Notes: a model not told the origin generated them from the letters alone. A DNA stretch of 64,000 nt from Prolixibacter sp. NT017 (GCF_009617875.1 NZ_BLAV01000001.1:2852001-2916000); one strand, 5' to 3'; shown: positions 17,957 to 28,117, counted from the first letter of the stretch. A program made the numbers and translations.

Positions 17957-18317
17957 GTCTCCTGATTGATTTGTAGTAAGGGTGGTATTCCTGAAACTTC
18001 TTCCGGTCATCTTTCCGGAAATCAAGCATTTTTCTATCACATTCCTTAAAGTTAAAAATTTATCTATCTGTGAATAATCAACAAGGTCAATTCATAACCA
18101 CTCTATATATCCACAGGAATAAACTTATGTTTTATTTACATCGTTTTTTTGAATCCTGAAACGGGTTATCCCGTATAATCCGGCAGTCGACCTTTACCAT
18201 ACCTGGCCGAATAACCAAACTCAGCCTGACATCTTTTCGTCATGCTTGAACCAACTCACCGGTTTGCTGTTGATCGGCAGGGGTACCGGAAGGCACCCTT
18301 ACCATTGACAAAAAGAC

Positions 18318-19520
18318 ATGGACAGAGACCAAATAGCAAATAAAAATAATCCGCTGAAAATCAATCAGAGTAACCCGGGGAAGGTGGTATTGCTCCTGTT
18401 GCCTATCCTGATTCTCGGTGTGATCAGTTATTGGGTTACCGACAAGAATCCGCAGGAAACAGTCAAACAGAAGAATTTAATTCCGGTAGGCAAATCGGCC
18501 CAGGCATCGATTGCGAAAGGTTTTGCACCGACCATCAGCAATCCGACGACTCCGCCCGGAACAGCTCCCGATGGAATGGTGTGGGTTCCCGGCGGAACGT
18601 TCTCGATGGGTGCGACCGATCCAACCACGTTACAGGATGGCGGACAAGAGCCCATGAATGATGCGCGTCCAGTTCACCGCGTTTACGTGGATGGCTTCTG
18701 GATGGACCAAACGGAGGTTACCAATGCCGAATTCCGCAAATTCGTTGAAGCGACGGGTTACGTTACCACAGCCGAAAAGAAACCGACGCCGGAAGATTTA
18801 CCCGGTGTTCCGGCCGATCAACTCGTAGCTGGATCAATTGTCTTCTTCCCTCCGCAACAGCAAGTGCAGTTAAGTGATTATCGCCAGTGGTGGCGGTTCG
18901 TTCCCGGTGCCAACTGGAAACATCCTTTCGGTCCCGGAAGCGATATCAAGGGAGAAGACAACTATCCGGTGGTGCATGTGACCTATGCCGATGCGGAAGC
19001 TTACGCGAAATGGGCCGGTAAGCGACTGCCCACGGAAGCGGAATGGGAATTTGCCGCCCGCGGGGGATTGTCCGGGAAACCGTATGTATGGGGCGACCAA
19101 TTGACGCCCAACGGCAAATGGATGGCCAACATTTTCGAAGGACATTTCCCCGAATCCGACGATGCAGCCGACGGGTACGCCGGTATTGCACCGGTAGCGC
19201 AGTATCCGGCGAACGGTTACGGGCTGTACGACATGGCGGGCAATGTGTGGGAATGGTGCCACGACTGGTACCGCGCCGATTATTACCGCCAACTGGCGAT
19301 GACCAACGATATAACGAACAATCCGCAGGGGCCGGACACCTCGGACGACCCGAACGAGCCCGGTTTGCAGAAACGGGTGCAGCGGGGCGGTTCATTTCTT
19401 TGCACGAATCAATATTGTACACGATATATGGTGGGTACCCGCGGAAAAGGAGAGATTAGTTCCAGTACCAACCACATCGGATTCCGGTGCATCAAATCAC
19501 CTGGTACCCAATCCCCCTAG
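18318..19520 (+). CDS. formylglycine-generating enzyme (SUMF1/FGE-type) with N-terminal membrane anchor
   Basis: FGE-sulfatase domain protein of 400 aa. A transmembrane segment at about residues 23-41 (VVLLLLPILILGVISYW) is followed by a linker and the SUMF1 domain (MVWVPGGTFSMGATDPTT; GKRLPTEAEWEFAARGG; NVWEWCHDWY). The two copper-binding catalytic cysteines of true FGEs are present in GGSFLCTNQYCTRY (C362 and C367, five apart as in human FGE), and the domain ends NHIGFRC. Probable role: oxidising an active-site Cys or Ser of sulfatases to formylglycine in the periplasm. No sulfatase gene is in the window. The 361 bp upstream (17957-18317) shows no other gene or clear element. Confidence 0.9.
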   Translation: MDRDQIANKNNPLKINQSNPGKVVLLLLPILILGVISYWVTDKNPQETVKQKNLIPVGKSAQASIAKGFAPTISNPTTPPGTAPDGMVWVPGGTFSMGATDPTTLQDGGQEPMNDARPVHRVYVDGFWMDQTEVTNAEFRKFVEATGYVTTAEKKPTPEDLPGVPADQLVAGSIVFFPPQQQVQLSDYRQWWRFVPGANWKHPFGPGSDIKGEDNYPVVHVTYADAEAYAKWAGKRLPTEAEWEFAARGGLSGKPYVWGDQLTPNGKWMANIFEGHFPESDDAADGYAGIAPVAQYPANGYGLYDMAGNVWEWCHDWYRADYYRQLAMTNDITNNPQGPDTSDDPNEPGLQKRVQRGGSFLCTNQYCTRYMVGTRGKGEISSSTNHIGFRCIKSPGTQSP

Positions 19521-19574
19521 GGAAAGGTACGAAACACCGGAAACAGGCCTGTAACGAGCATCAGGCCTGCCGAG

Positions 19575-19610
19575 CCGGAGAGTATGTCTTTGACATGTCT
19601 CCGGTTTTTT
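19575..19610 (+). terminator. intrinsic terminator after FGE-type gene
   Basis: CCGGAGA and TCTCCGG form the outer stem, TGTC/GACA the inner stem, followed by TTTTTT. It starts 55 bp after the stop at 19520. Confidence 0.8.
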
Positions 19611-19734
19611 CTTGCTACCTTTCCGGCTAACATCCTTTTATCGACAATACCATCCGGGAAACCGGTATTATTGAATATTGTCGTTCGAATATGTATCTTC
19701 CTCCCCGATTACTTAATACCTAAAACCAGAATTC

Positions 19735-20373
19735 ATGCAGGAAGCCTATTCCTTCGGCCTGCTGGCCCTGACTTCGTTCTTCACCCTCTTTAACCCGTTG
19801 GGAACGATGCCCATCTTCATATCGATGACATCGGAACTTGATGAAGCTAAAAGACGAAAAACCGCCCGAAAAGCGGTCATTGTTGCATTTGCTACCACGC
19901 TCCTGTTTGCTTTTTCGGGGCAGCTACTCTTCCGGTTCTTCGGTATTTCCGTGAATAGTTTCCGGATTGTCGGAGGGATTATCTTCTTCCTGATGGGACA
20001 AGACATGTTACAGGCACGGCTCGGCAAGATTAAGTTAAGTGAAAAAGAGGCGGAAATAAACGCCTATGTAAATGATATTTCCATTACTCCGCTGGCGATT
20101 CCGATGATTTGCGGACCGGGAGCCATCACCAACAGCATCGTATTGATGGAAGATGCCAACACCTTCATGAAAAAACTCCTGCTTGTCGCATCGATTGCTG
20201 TGATACTGGGAATCACTTACCTCATTTTGATTAGCGGAGCGACAATATCGAAAAAGCTGGGCGAAACCGGCAACAAGGTGCTGATGCGCCTGATGGGACT
20301 TATCGTGATGGTGATTGCCGTGGAATTCTTCTTCAGCGGACTGAAACCCATTGTTCAGGACATGATCAAATAA
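19735..20373 (+). CDS. MarC-family membrane protein
   Basis: Inner-membrane protein of 212 aa with six predicted helices (FGLLALTSFFTLFNPLGTMP is the characteristic first helix; SITPLAIPMICGPGAITNSI is the second signature). MarC/UPF0056 proteins are widespread integral membrane proteins that were once linked to multiple antibiotic resistance, a link later withdrawn; their substrate is not settled. Transcribed alone, convergent with enolase. Confidence 0.93.
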   Translation: MQEAYSFGLLALTSFFTLFNPLGTMPIFISMTSELDEAKRRKTARKAVIVAFATTLLFAFSGQLLFRFFGISVNSFRIVGGIIFFLMGQDMLQARLGKIKLSEKEAEINAYVNDISITPLAIPMICGPGAITNSIVLMEDANTFMKKLLLVASIAVILGITYLILISGATISKKLGETGNKVLMRLMGLIVMVIAVEFFFSGLKPIVQDMIK

Positions 20374-20400
20374 AATGCTGACTTATCCCGCTCCTGCGGA

Positions 20401-20446
20401 AAACGAAAAATCCCCTGAAGAGACTGTTGGCCAGTCCTCAGGGGAT
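20401..20446 (-). terminator. intrinsic terminator of the enolase operon
   Basis: ATCCCCTGA and TCAGGGGAT form a 9-bp stem with an inner AGACT/AGTC arm. On the minus strand the hairpin is followed by TTTTTCGTTT. It lies 62 bp after the enolase stop and could also serve the convergent marC-like gene. Confidence 0.8.
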
Positions 20447-20508
20447 CGTCAGCGTTCGTTGGGATTAGGTATATCGATGGTTACTAATCACTTTCTTATT
20501 GAATCCGG

Positions 20509-22166
<1,658 letters not shown>

Positions 22167-22167
22167 C

Positions 22168-22547
22168 TTATACCAGTTTTATCGTCATTCGTCCGATGTA
22201 CACCGCCACCAACCCCAGGGTGAAGCTCAGTGACGCATATATGATAAACCGAAGCCACTCGCGGCTTTGGAGTAGTAGAAAGGCATCGTCGGTGAGTGCC
22301 GGGAAAGTGGTAAATCCGCCGCAGATGCCCACTGTCAGAAAAATGCAAAACTCCGCCGACAGCCAATCTCCTTTCCCGGTTAAACCGAAAATAAAGCCTG
22401 TCAGAAGGCTGCCAGGAATTATTCACAAAAAACGTCCCCCCAGGGAAAGACCGTTGGGGTGTGATTTTGAATGTAGCGGGAGATGGCGAACCGGAAAGCT
22501 GTTCCGACAAACCCTCCCATGCCTGCAATCATTAGTGACTTCACCAT
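22168..22547 (-). pseudogene. crcB: fluoride channel CrcB/FluC, disrupted by two +1 frameshifts
   Basis: Fluoride-specific channel, a four-helix dual-topology membrane protein. The ATG at 22547 reads VKSLMIAGMGGFVGTAFRF through to PTVFPWG. At a run of six G (C6 at 22436-22441 on the plus strand) the frame shifts to TFFVN, and one base later in the AATAAT stretch it shifts again to PGSLLTGFIFGLTGKGDWLS, then GGFTTFPALTDDAFLL, ending at 22168. Removing two bases gives 125 aa, exactly the family length, with the WGTFFVN and GGFTTF motifs intact. Either recent decay or a homopolymer sequencing error; an intact riboswitch and operon favour error or very recent loss. Confidence 0.85.
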
Positions 22548-22579
22548 ACAATTGAAATTTAGGGTTCAAATTTCATATC

Positions 22580-22632
22580 GCAGAAGTCATTAGCCTTTGG
22601 GAGGCGGTTAATGGCAGACTTCATTGCCCATA
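22580..22632 (-). promoter_or_regulatory. fluoride riboswitch (crcB motif)
   Basis: On the minus strand the sequence follows the crcB-motif layout: GGCAATGAAGTCTGCC, then ATTAAC, then a CGCC...GGC hairpin, then TAATGACTTCTGC. GAAGTC can pair with GACTTC, as the equivalent GGTGTT/GACACC pairing does in characterised fluoride aptamers. It lies 33 bp upstream of the crcB start and leads an operon of crcB, DUF190 and eno, three of the classes of gene known to be controlled by this riboswitch. Confidence 0.88.
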
Positions 22633-22633
22633 T

Positions 22634-22641
22634 CAAATGTA
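22634..22641 (-). promoter_or_regulatory. -7 promoter element of the fluoride operon
   Basis: TACATTTG on the minus strand matches TAnnTTTG. It would start transcription a few bases downstream, right at the first stem of the riboswitch. The -33 box is not obvious. Confidence 0.5.
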
Positions 22642-22764
22642 CGGATTAATCGGGCTGGTTATCCTACCGGTAGCTTTCATTAACAACTTTTATGATTAGA
22701 AAACGTCCCGAAAGGAGGAAACAACCGGGCGGCTATCACCCGATTCGGGTAAACAAGAAAAAAA

Positions 22765-22808
22765 GGTGAAGCACACCGGTTCTCAAAACAAGAGCCGGGC
22801 ACTTCACC
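22765..22808. terminator. large hairpin in the 22.6-23.2 kb intergenic region
   Basis: GGTGAAG and CTTCACC close an inner CCGGTTCT/AGAGCCGG arm. A seven-A run on its left gives a U-run on the minus strand. The rest of 22642-23151 holds no gene I can support. Confidence 0.5.
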
Positions 22809-23151
22809 TGATATCTTTAATTGATGGCTGTTGGAAATGTTGGAGAAGTAACACTTACGGAGTAAAGAGCCCTTTGCGACATTTCTGCTACAACTACAAT
22901 ATTTGATTCCCTACGGGCAATTCGGTTTATTATTGAATGGGCGTTTCATTATTAGGATCGAATAGTTCACGCAAAGGCCGCAGACTGTAACCACCCCAAC
23001 CCCCTGAAGGGGCTTCAGGACTGTGACTAACTATTGCAACAGTACTTTTTATGAGCCATTTGACAGGAATAGCGGTAATATCAAAACGGTAACTCGTGGC
23101 ACAGGAAAAAACGCACCGACCCAAAGTTCCCTTCAGCATCCCGGAACGAAA

Positions 23152-23184
23152 AAGGATGTCATCCCTCGGAGGGATGACATCCTT
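23152..23184 (-). terminator. intrinsic terminator after carbonic anhydrase gene
   Basis: AAGGATGTCATCCC and GGGATGACATCCTT pair perfectly around a tight loop. On the minus strand it is followed by TTTTCG. It begins 33 bp after the stop codon at 23217. Confidence 0.75.
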
Positions 23185-23216
23185 ATGTGTTACTTGCTTT
23201 TGTTTTCTTCCGTTTA

Positions 23217-23759
23217 TTACTCCTCCCTGATCAGGTAGAGCTTGTTGTCTTCCACCTTGTAATACATGGGCGCAACGGTGATTTTCGGGTAGCGGTTCCG
23301 CAGACGTTTGACTTCAGATAATACGAAATCGATTTCGTTGCCAATCTCGAAAAGCGGGGCAAACTGATTGAAATGCTCTTCGGCGAAAGTCCGTTCCCAT
23401 CCGGCCGAATCGACCAGACCGCCAATAAACTTCTCTTTTTTCGAGGCCAGGTTCACCATCCCGCAGTTGCTGTGCCCGATGATGGCAATGTGCTTCACAT
23501 TTCCTATCGCGATAGCAAACGATACTTTGAACTCGCTGTGGCGGAGATTGGCACCACCCGCCCTGATGATGTATGAAAAATTATCGGGGATGTGCAGGTG
23601 TTTGCGGTGGTCCATGCACATACCGACCAACAACTGAGCTGCCTCATAGGAGTCGAAATCCCGGTCGAGATCGTGGTACTCCAGCAGGTCACCAATGGGC
23701 GTATCCCGGTACTCCGGGAAAATGTCATCTTTCGTTTTAATTGCTACAAGTCTGTTCAT
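23217..23759 (-). CDS. beta-class carbonic anhydrase-like protein
   Basis: Zinc enzyme fold for CO2 hydration, 180 aa from the ATG at 23759 (a longer frame reads back into the neighbouring gene and is not credible). The zinc and dyad residues are visible: GMCMDHRKHLHIP (Cys plus the Asp-Arg pair) and IAIIGHSNCGM (His-x-x-Cys), with YIIRAGGANL between. It is shorter than plant-type beta-CAs but similar to bacterial short clades. Last gene of a three-gene minus-strand run with a cysteine hydrolase and a methyltransferase; no shared pathway is evident. Confidence 0.82.
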   Translation of the reverse strand: MNRLVAIKTKDDIFPEYRDTPIGDLLEYHDLDRDFDSYEAAQLLVGMCMDHRKHLHIPDNFSYIIRAGGANLRHSEFKVSFAIAIGNVKHIAIIGHSNCGMVNLASKKEKFIGGLVDSAGWERTFAEEHFNQFAPLFEIGNEIDFVLSEVKRLRNRYPKITVAPMYYKVEDNKLYLIREE

Positions 23760-23815
23760 AGTTCTCGCTTCATTTCCGCCGGCGTTCTGTTCTTCCGTTA
23801 CGGCCGGCATGTTTA

Positions 23816-24424
23816 TTATATGAATGTTTTTATGATGTCTGCCATGTTTAATACGGTGGCGAATTCTTCGTTCAGGCTGGCCAGCGCCGTTTCGTGAATG
23901 GTCTTGGCTGAATAGTGCTTGCCGTCGAAACCGGTTTTCGGGAACGTGGCAGTGGCGTCGTTTACCACGTAGGTGTCGAAGCCAAGGTTGCCGGCCATGC
24001 GTACGGTGGTGGAAATACACTGATCGGTGGTGAGGCCAACCACCACCAACTGACGAATGCCTTCGTTGTGCAGGCGTTGCTCCAACCCGGTGCCGATGAA
24101 GGCACTGTTGACCGTTTTCCCGATAACGGGCTCCCCTTCTTTCGGCTGCACCACCGTTTGAATGGCATTGCCGGGCTTTCCTTCGGCCAGCGGCGATTGC
24201 GGGTTGACCGAGTTGTGTTTTACATGAATAACGGGAAAGCCGTGTTGGCGCCACACCTCCAACAGCCGGGCTGCGTTTTTCTCCGCGTCGGGATGGTTGC
24301 GTTTGCTGCCCCAGTAAGTCGGATGGTCAAATCCCTGCTGGATATCGACCAGCAACAACGCGGGCTGTCCGTCGGGGATGAACGGCTGAAGCGGTTCGTT
24401 GGATAATGGCTGTGCGTTCTCCAT
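23816..24424 (-). CDS. cysteine hydrolase of the isochorismatase family
   Basis: Isochorismatase-like hydrolase of 202 aa. The catalytic triad is visible: D27 in ALLLVDIQQGF, K103 in PVIGKTVNSAF and C136 in GLTTDQCISTTV, with the cis-peptide region just before the Cys. Members hydrolyse isochorismate, nicotinamide, peroxyureidoacrylate and other amides; nothing here fixes the substrate. Starts 6 bp after the upstream methyltransferase, so co-transcribed. Confidence 0.92.
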   Translation of the reverse strand: MENAQPLSNEPLQPFIPDGQPALLLVDIQQGFDHPTYWGSKRNHPDAEKNAARLLEVWRQHGFPVIHVKHNSVNPQSPLAEGKPGNAIQTVVQPKEGEPVIGKTVNSAFIGTGLEQRLHNEGIRQLVVVGLTTDQCISTTVRMAGNLGFDTYVVNDATATFPKTGFDGKHYSAKTIHETALASLNEEFATVLNMADIIKTFI

Positions 24425-24430
24425 GTTTTG

Positions 24431-25216
24431 TTATTTGGTATCGATGTTTTCCGTTTTCTCCTTTACGGCCATCACGCGGATGCGTTTGTAATCGGCATAC
24501 CATTTACCGTCGACAAAACAGACCGGTTTAATTCGTTCCTGCACTTCGGCTTTGATGATTTGAGCATCCTCGTCGCTCACGCCGTCAAAGAATTGCTTGC
24601 CAAACATCGAGAGCCAGTCGGCCATGCCGGTCTCTGCGTCGGCCAGTTCCGTGGGGCGGTCGAAATGCTCGGCCCGGACTACCCGGAATCCGGCTTTTTC
24701 CAGCTCTGTGGCATACTCGCCAATCGTCGGGAAATACCAGAGTTGCTTCTCGGCCTGTTCGTGGTAACCGTGTTGGGTCAGTACCTTCCGCAAGGCCCCG
24801 ACGATGTTTTGCACATTGCCTTTCCCACCGAACTCGGCCACCAGGCGTCCACCCGGTTTCAGGTTGCGGTACATGCATTTAACGGCTCCCTCGTAATCGG
24901 TTACCCAGTGAAGCGCTGCATTCGAAAAGATGGCATCGAACCGTTGGTTGAACTCAAAATCGGACGCATTTCCCACCTCGAAATCGATGCTGGGATATTT
25001 GCTTCGCGCGTCGGCGATCATTTCAGGCGAGTTATCCATTCCTACCACCCATGCAGCACTCTCTTTTATCTGACTGGTAAGTTGTCCCGAGCCGCATCCC
25101 ACGTCGAGAATACGTTCATTTGCTTTGGGTTCCAGCCAGCTGAGGATTCCCTGGCCATATTGGTACACAAATGCGTGCTTGTCGTTGTACAATTCCGGAT
25201 TCCAGTCTTTTGCCAT
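24431..25216 (-). CDS. class I SAM-dependent methyltransferase (trans-aconitate methyltransferase-like)
   Basis: 261-aa Rossmann methyltransferase. SAM-binding motif ILDVGCGSGQLTSQI (about residues 37-51), motif II GMDNSPEMIADAR and FDAIFSNAALHWV, which is characteristic of the trans-aconitate/methyltransferase-11 type group. The start MAKDWNPELYNDKHAFVYQY is typical of the family. First gene of the three-gene operon running to the carbonic anhydrase. Confidence 0.92.
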   Translation of the reverse strand: MAKDWNPELYNDKHAFVYQYGQGILSWLEPKANERILDVGCGSGQLTSQIKESAAWVVGMDNSPEMIADARSKYPSIDFEVGNASDFEFNQRFDAIFSNAALHWVTDYEGAVKCMYRNLKPGGRLVAEFGGKGNVQNIVGALRKVLTQHGYHEQAEKQLWYFPTIGEYATELEKAGFRVVRAEHFDRPTELADAETGMADWLSMFGKQFFDGVSDEDAQIIKAEVQERIKPVCFVDGKWYADYKRIRVMAVKEKTENIDTK

Positions 25217-25235
25217 GTTATTTTTTCCCTTTTAC

Positions 25236-25259
25236 AGAGACGCACTATGGTGCGTCTCT
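25236..25259. repeat. GACGC hairpin repeat, copy 1
   Basis: AGAGACGCAC-TATG-GTGCGTCTCT, a perfect 10-bp stem. One of four or more hairpins in 25.2-27.1 kb whose stems differ in sequence but stay paired. Confidence 0.65.
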
Positions 25260-25488
25260 ACCAATACCCTACCCCTAAACAAATAATCACGCGTTGGGTT
25301 GAGAGTTTTTGTACTTGCCAGTCATTTACCGCCTGTTTTTACCCATCAGCCACGCGACATTTTCCTGGTGTTGATGTTTTTACCCAATGGAACTGAATGT
25401 TATTTGTCATAATTCTATGAATTTCCCCCGTTAACGCAGTTTAATGAATACTCCCTGAATACTCCCGAATACTCTCCCAGGGAATCAT

Positions 25489-25761
25489 AAAAGAGGCTCA
25501 TCAAACGACAAAAGGAACTCTATTAACCGCAAAAGAAACCCAGAGAATTACAAAAGAGTCCCGGAGAACTACAAAAGAGACTCCTTTTCCTGCAAAAGAA
25601 GCCCCATTAACGACAAAAGAAAGACCTTTAACTGCAAAAGGAACCCATTAAACGCGAAAAGAACGGCATAGATCGCCAAAAGAGTCAGCTGGAATACCAA
25701 AAGAATCAGCTAGAATGCCAAAAGAATGTCGTTGAACGACAAAAGAGAGCAGTTGTTTGAG
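25489..25761. repeat. tandem array, 13 units of exactly 21 bp with invariant AAAAG
   Basis: AAAAG starts at 25489, 25510, 25531, 25552, 25573, 25594, 25615, 25636, 25657, 25678, 25699, 25720 and 25741, always 21 bp apart. The base before it is usually C and the base after usually A or G; the remaining ~14 bp vary. Read on the plus strand the units spell QK-led heptapeptides, but three stop codons (TAA) interrupt, so it is not a current gene. A4 tracts at two helical turns suggest bent DNA. The rest of 25217-25863 shows only a half copy of the dispersed element at 25764-25801. Confidence 0.9.
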
Positions 25762-25863
25762 ACGCAAGGCGTAATTGTCTGAACCCGGAAACCGCAGATT
25801 TTTGGATTTCCCGGATTAAAAGGATCATGCGCCCATCGACGTTTTAGGCAATTTCAACCAATT

Positions 25864-26026
<163 letters not shown>

Positions 26027-26037
26027 GTTTTTTTTTG

Positions 26038-26058
26038 AGACGCCCGATTCGGGCGTCT
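26038..26058. repeat. GACGC hairpin repeat, copy 2 (terminator-like)
   Basis: AGACGCCC-GATTC-GGGCGTCT. It lies 11 bp beyond the 3' end of the outer-membrane protein gene. On the minus strand it is followed by C and then an A-run, so the U-run of a terminator is absent on that strand. Confidence 0.55.
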
Positions 26059-26069
26059 TTACGGGTGCC

Positions 26070-26768
26070 CTATTTGAAATTAAACAATACCTTTCCGCCC
26101 GATTCGGGTTTCCAGACCTTTTTGTTCTGGTCGTATTTGTATTCGGTGCCGACTTTGATTTTTGTGCCTCTGCCCGAATCATACTGCACGCCTGCACCAA
26201 CCTCCCGTGTTGGGAAAAGCCCGCGCATCCGGAATGCCGGATCGTTGCGTTTTCCCAGCGTAACGTATTGTCCCCAGGTTTGTAATTGCAGCCTGTTGGT
26301 CAGCGAATACCGGAAAAGCAAATTCCCCCCAAAAATAATGTTCCGGCGTCCGGTGAGATATCCGTACTGCACATTAATAAAAGCGCCATAATCCAGCGAC
26401 AGGTCGTCTGTCAGGCTGAACGTGCCTAACCGACCGCCGTAATTCCGGAAATCTGCCAGTCCGGGATACATTGGTAAAACGGACGATACGGAGTCGTTGG
26501 TCCGGTAGCTTAGGTATTTCAGAACACGATCCATGTCGGGGACAAAAATCTTTTGGTGAAGCGTTTGGGATAAATCACTCTCCGGAAACCACAGGACCGG
26601 TTTTTCCTGTTGCAGGAAGGGTTGTACCGACAGATGCTCCGTACTGCTTTTCCACTTTATGGAATCGCCTATATCAACTGAATCTCTTTTGGTCTCTTGT
26701 CCCTTCGCCTGTAATACCGTCAGGCTCTGAATGACCAGGAGAATTAACCACACGTGTTTTTGTTGCAT
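26070..26768 (-). CDS. predicted outer-membrane beta-barrel protein, unknown function
   Basis: 232 aa from the ATG at 26768, chosen because it gives a signal peptide (VWLILLVIQSLTVLQAKG); the frame upstream runs into the dispersed repeat. The C-terminal half alternates aromatic and polar residues in short strands (LSLDYGAFINVQYGYLTG, IIFGGNLLFRYSLTNRLQ, VGAGVQYDSGRGTKIKVG) and ends KVLFNFK, with a terminal aromatic-x-Lys rather than the classic final Phe. This pattern fits a small barrel. It stands alone between two inverted copies of a repeat. I do not recognise a family. Confidence 0.75.
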   Translation of the reverse strand: MQQKHVWLILLVIQSLTVLQAKGQETKRDSVDIGDSIKWKSSTEHLSVQPFLQQEKPVLWFPESDLSQTLHQKIFVPDMDRVLKYLSYRTNDSVSSVLPMYPGLADFRNYGGRLGTFSLTDDLSLDYGAFINVQYGYLTGRRNIIFGGNLLFRYSLTNRLQLQTWGQYVTLGKRNDPAFRMRGLFPTREVGAGVQYDSGRGTKIKVGTEYKYDQNKKVWKPESGGKVLFNFK

Positions 26769-26871
26769 AACACCGCACATTTTTATGTAATATACGTAAG
26801 ACGATCCAAACACGGCAGAAGTGCATGGATTTTTTGAAAATTGTCTGGGCCGGGATGATGCGGGCGTAATT

Positions 26872-27009
26872 GTCTGAACCTGGATTACGCAGATTAACCA
26901 GATTACACAGATGGAGGACGGCGGCGGTATTTGATGGGAGGAATCATTGGGGAAATGTTTTTTGAGACGCAAGGCATTGCGTCTCTACGGCGCGTTGTTC
27001 ATGGGTACC
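26872..27009 (+). repeat. dispersed ~150-bp element, right copy
   Basis: Same block order as the inverted copy at 25864-26026: GTCTGAACCTGGATTACGC, CCAGATTACACAGATGG, GGCGGCGG, GAATCATTGG, a six-T run, the GACGC hairpin and GTTGTTCATGGGTACC. The tail block is duplicated once more just downstream (27023-27070). Confidence 0.75.
26964..26985. repeat. GACGC hairpin repeat, copy 3
   Basis: GAGACGCAA-GGCA-TTGCGTCTC, a perfect 9-bp stem inside the right copy of the dispersed element. Confidence 0.65.
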
Positions 27010-27022
27010 GGTGGGATGTGGC

Positions 27023-27045
27023 AAAGACGAAAGCATTTCGTCTTT
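27023..27045. repeat. GACGC hairpin repeat, copy 4 (GACGA variant)
   Basis: AAAGACGAAA-GCA-TTTCGTCTTT, a perfect 10-bp stem. Compared with copy 3, both arms changed together (GACGCAA to GACGAAA and TTGCGTC to TTTCGTC). Confidence 0.65.
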
Positions 27046-27118
27046 ACGAGTGCGTTGTTCATGGATACCAACGTTATTCTGGTTATCTTTGCCCGATAAA
27101 ATTTCAACCGTTTGCCTC

Positions 27119-27985
27119 ATGATTCAGGATATCTTTCCCCACCGTTTCGACAATCAATACCGCGCTGAACAACACATCGGAGACGAGGACATTGTGCTTT
27201 GTTACCGGGACAACACGTTGTTGCTGAAAACCGACGGGGAGACATTCGGGCTACCGCGAAAGAAGGATTTCCCGGAGATGACGGAACAGACGGAAAGCAC
27301 GTTCCTGTTTTCGCTGAACGATGTTTCGTGCTTCCTGGTGTGGGATGAGCTGGCCGCGAGGGAACCGGATTTTGCTTACCAGGAAATCAGCTTTTTCCGG
27401 ACGATTGAGCAGCCGGAAATCGCGTGGGTGAGCATCGCGGGGTTACACCTGGTGAACTGGTACACGCAGAACCGTTTTTGCGGGAAATGCGGGAGCCGGA
27501 CCGAACACAAATCCAACGAACGGGCGCTGGAGTGTCCGAATTGCCATACCACCGTTTATCCCAAAATTTCGCCGGCCATTATTGTGGCCATTGTGAGCGG
27601 CGATAAACTGCTGCTGGCCCGCAATGCGAATTTCCGCGGCAACTGGTTTTCGCTCATTGCAGGGTACGTGGATGTGGGCGAAACGCTTGAGGAGGCGTTG
27701 GCACGCGAGGTGAAGGAAGAGGTGGGCCTCGACGTGACCAACATTCAGTATTACAAGAGCCAGCCATGGCCGCTGTCGGGTTCGATGATGATTGGTTTTG
27801 TGGCGGAGGCCGACGAACACCAGCCTATCCACGTCGACGGTAACGAGATTGTGGAAGCCGCCTGGTTCTCCCGTGGCGACCTGCCCAACCACTCCTCCAC
27901 CATTAGCATTGCCGGCGAGATGATCGCCAAATTCGAGAAAGGCGAATTGCAGGGGTGCGGAGAGGTGAAGAAGGTGGGGGCTTGA
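27119..27985 (+). CDS. nudC: NADH pyrophosphatase / NAD(H) diphosphatase
   Basis: Nudix hydrolase that splits NAD(H) to NMN(H) and AMP and may remove NAD caps from RNA. 288 aa from the ATG at 27119; the longer frame to 27011 reads through repeat DNA. Zinc ribbon C121-x2-C124...C139-x2-C142 (FCGKCGS, LECPNCH). Nudix box from about residue 182 (GYVDVGETLEEALAREVKEE), followed by the family-specific SQPWP (214-218). The second half of the NudC sequence is fully conserved. Monocistronic. Confidence 0.95.
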   Translation: MIQDIFPHRFDNQYRAEQHIGDEDIVLCYRDNTLLLKTDGETFGLPRKKDFPEMTEQTESTFLFSLNDVSCFLVWDELAAREPDFAYQEISFFRTIEQPEIAWVSIAGLHLVNWYTQNRFCGKCGSRTEHKSNERALECPNCHTTVYPKISPAIIVAIVSGDKLLLARNANFRGNWFSLIAGYVDVGETLEEALAREVKEEVGLDVTNIQYYKSQPWPLSGSMMIGFVAEADEHQPIHVDGNEIVEAAWFSRGDLPNHSSTISIAGEMIAKFEKGELQGCGEVKKVGA

Positions 27986-28117
27986 AGGTTTTCACCAACA
28001 GTTGTCAGCATCAGCTATATAAATATAGTCAAGGCAATCACCAATATGACAGTTACTATACATATTAATTTTGCCTCACCTCTAAACATCATTTGTAATC
28101 TCTTATTTGTTGAGCTT

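Noticed and set aside
25489..25761. CRISPR array
   Set aside because: Repeat (about 5-7 bp conserved) and period (21 bp) are far too short, the unit is not palindromic, and no cas gene is present.
27011..27118. N-terminal extension of NudC
   Set aside because: Translates the tail of the dispersed element; the ATG at 27119 gives the normal family N-terminus.
28015..28092. 24-25 aa single-helix peptide on the minus strand after the HD/GHKL gene
   Set aside because: It has a hydrophobic stretch (AKLICIVTVILVIALTIFI) but no ribosome site I can defend, and its frame overlaps the 3' end of the large gene.
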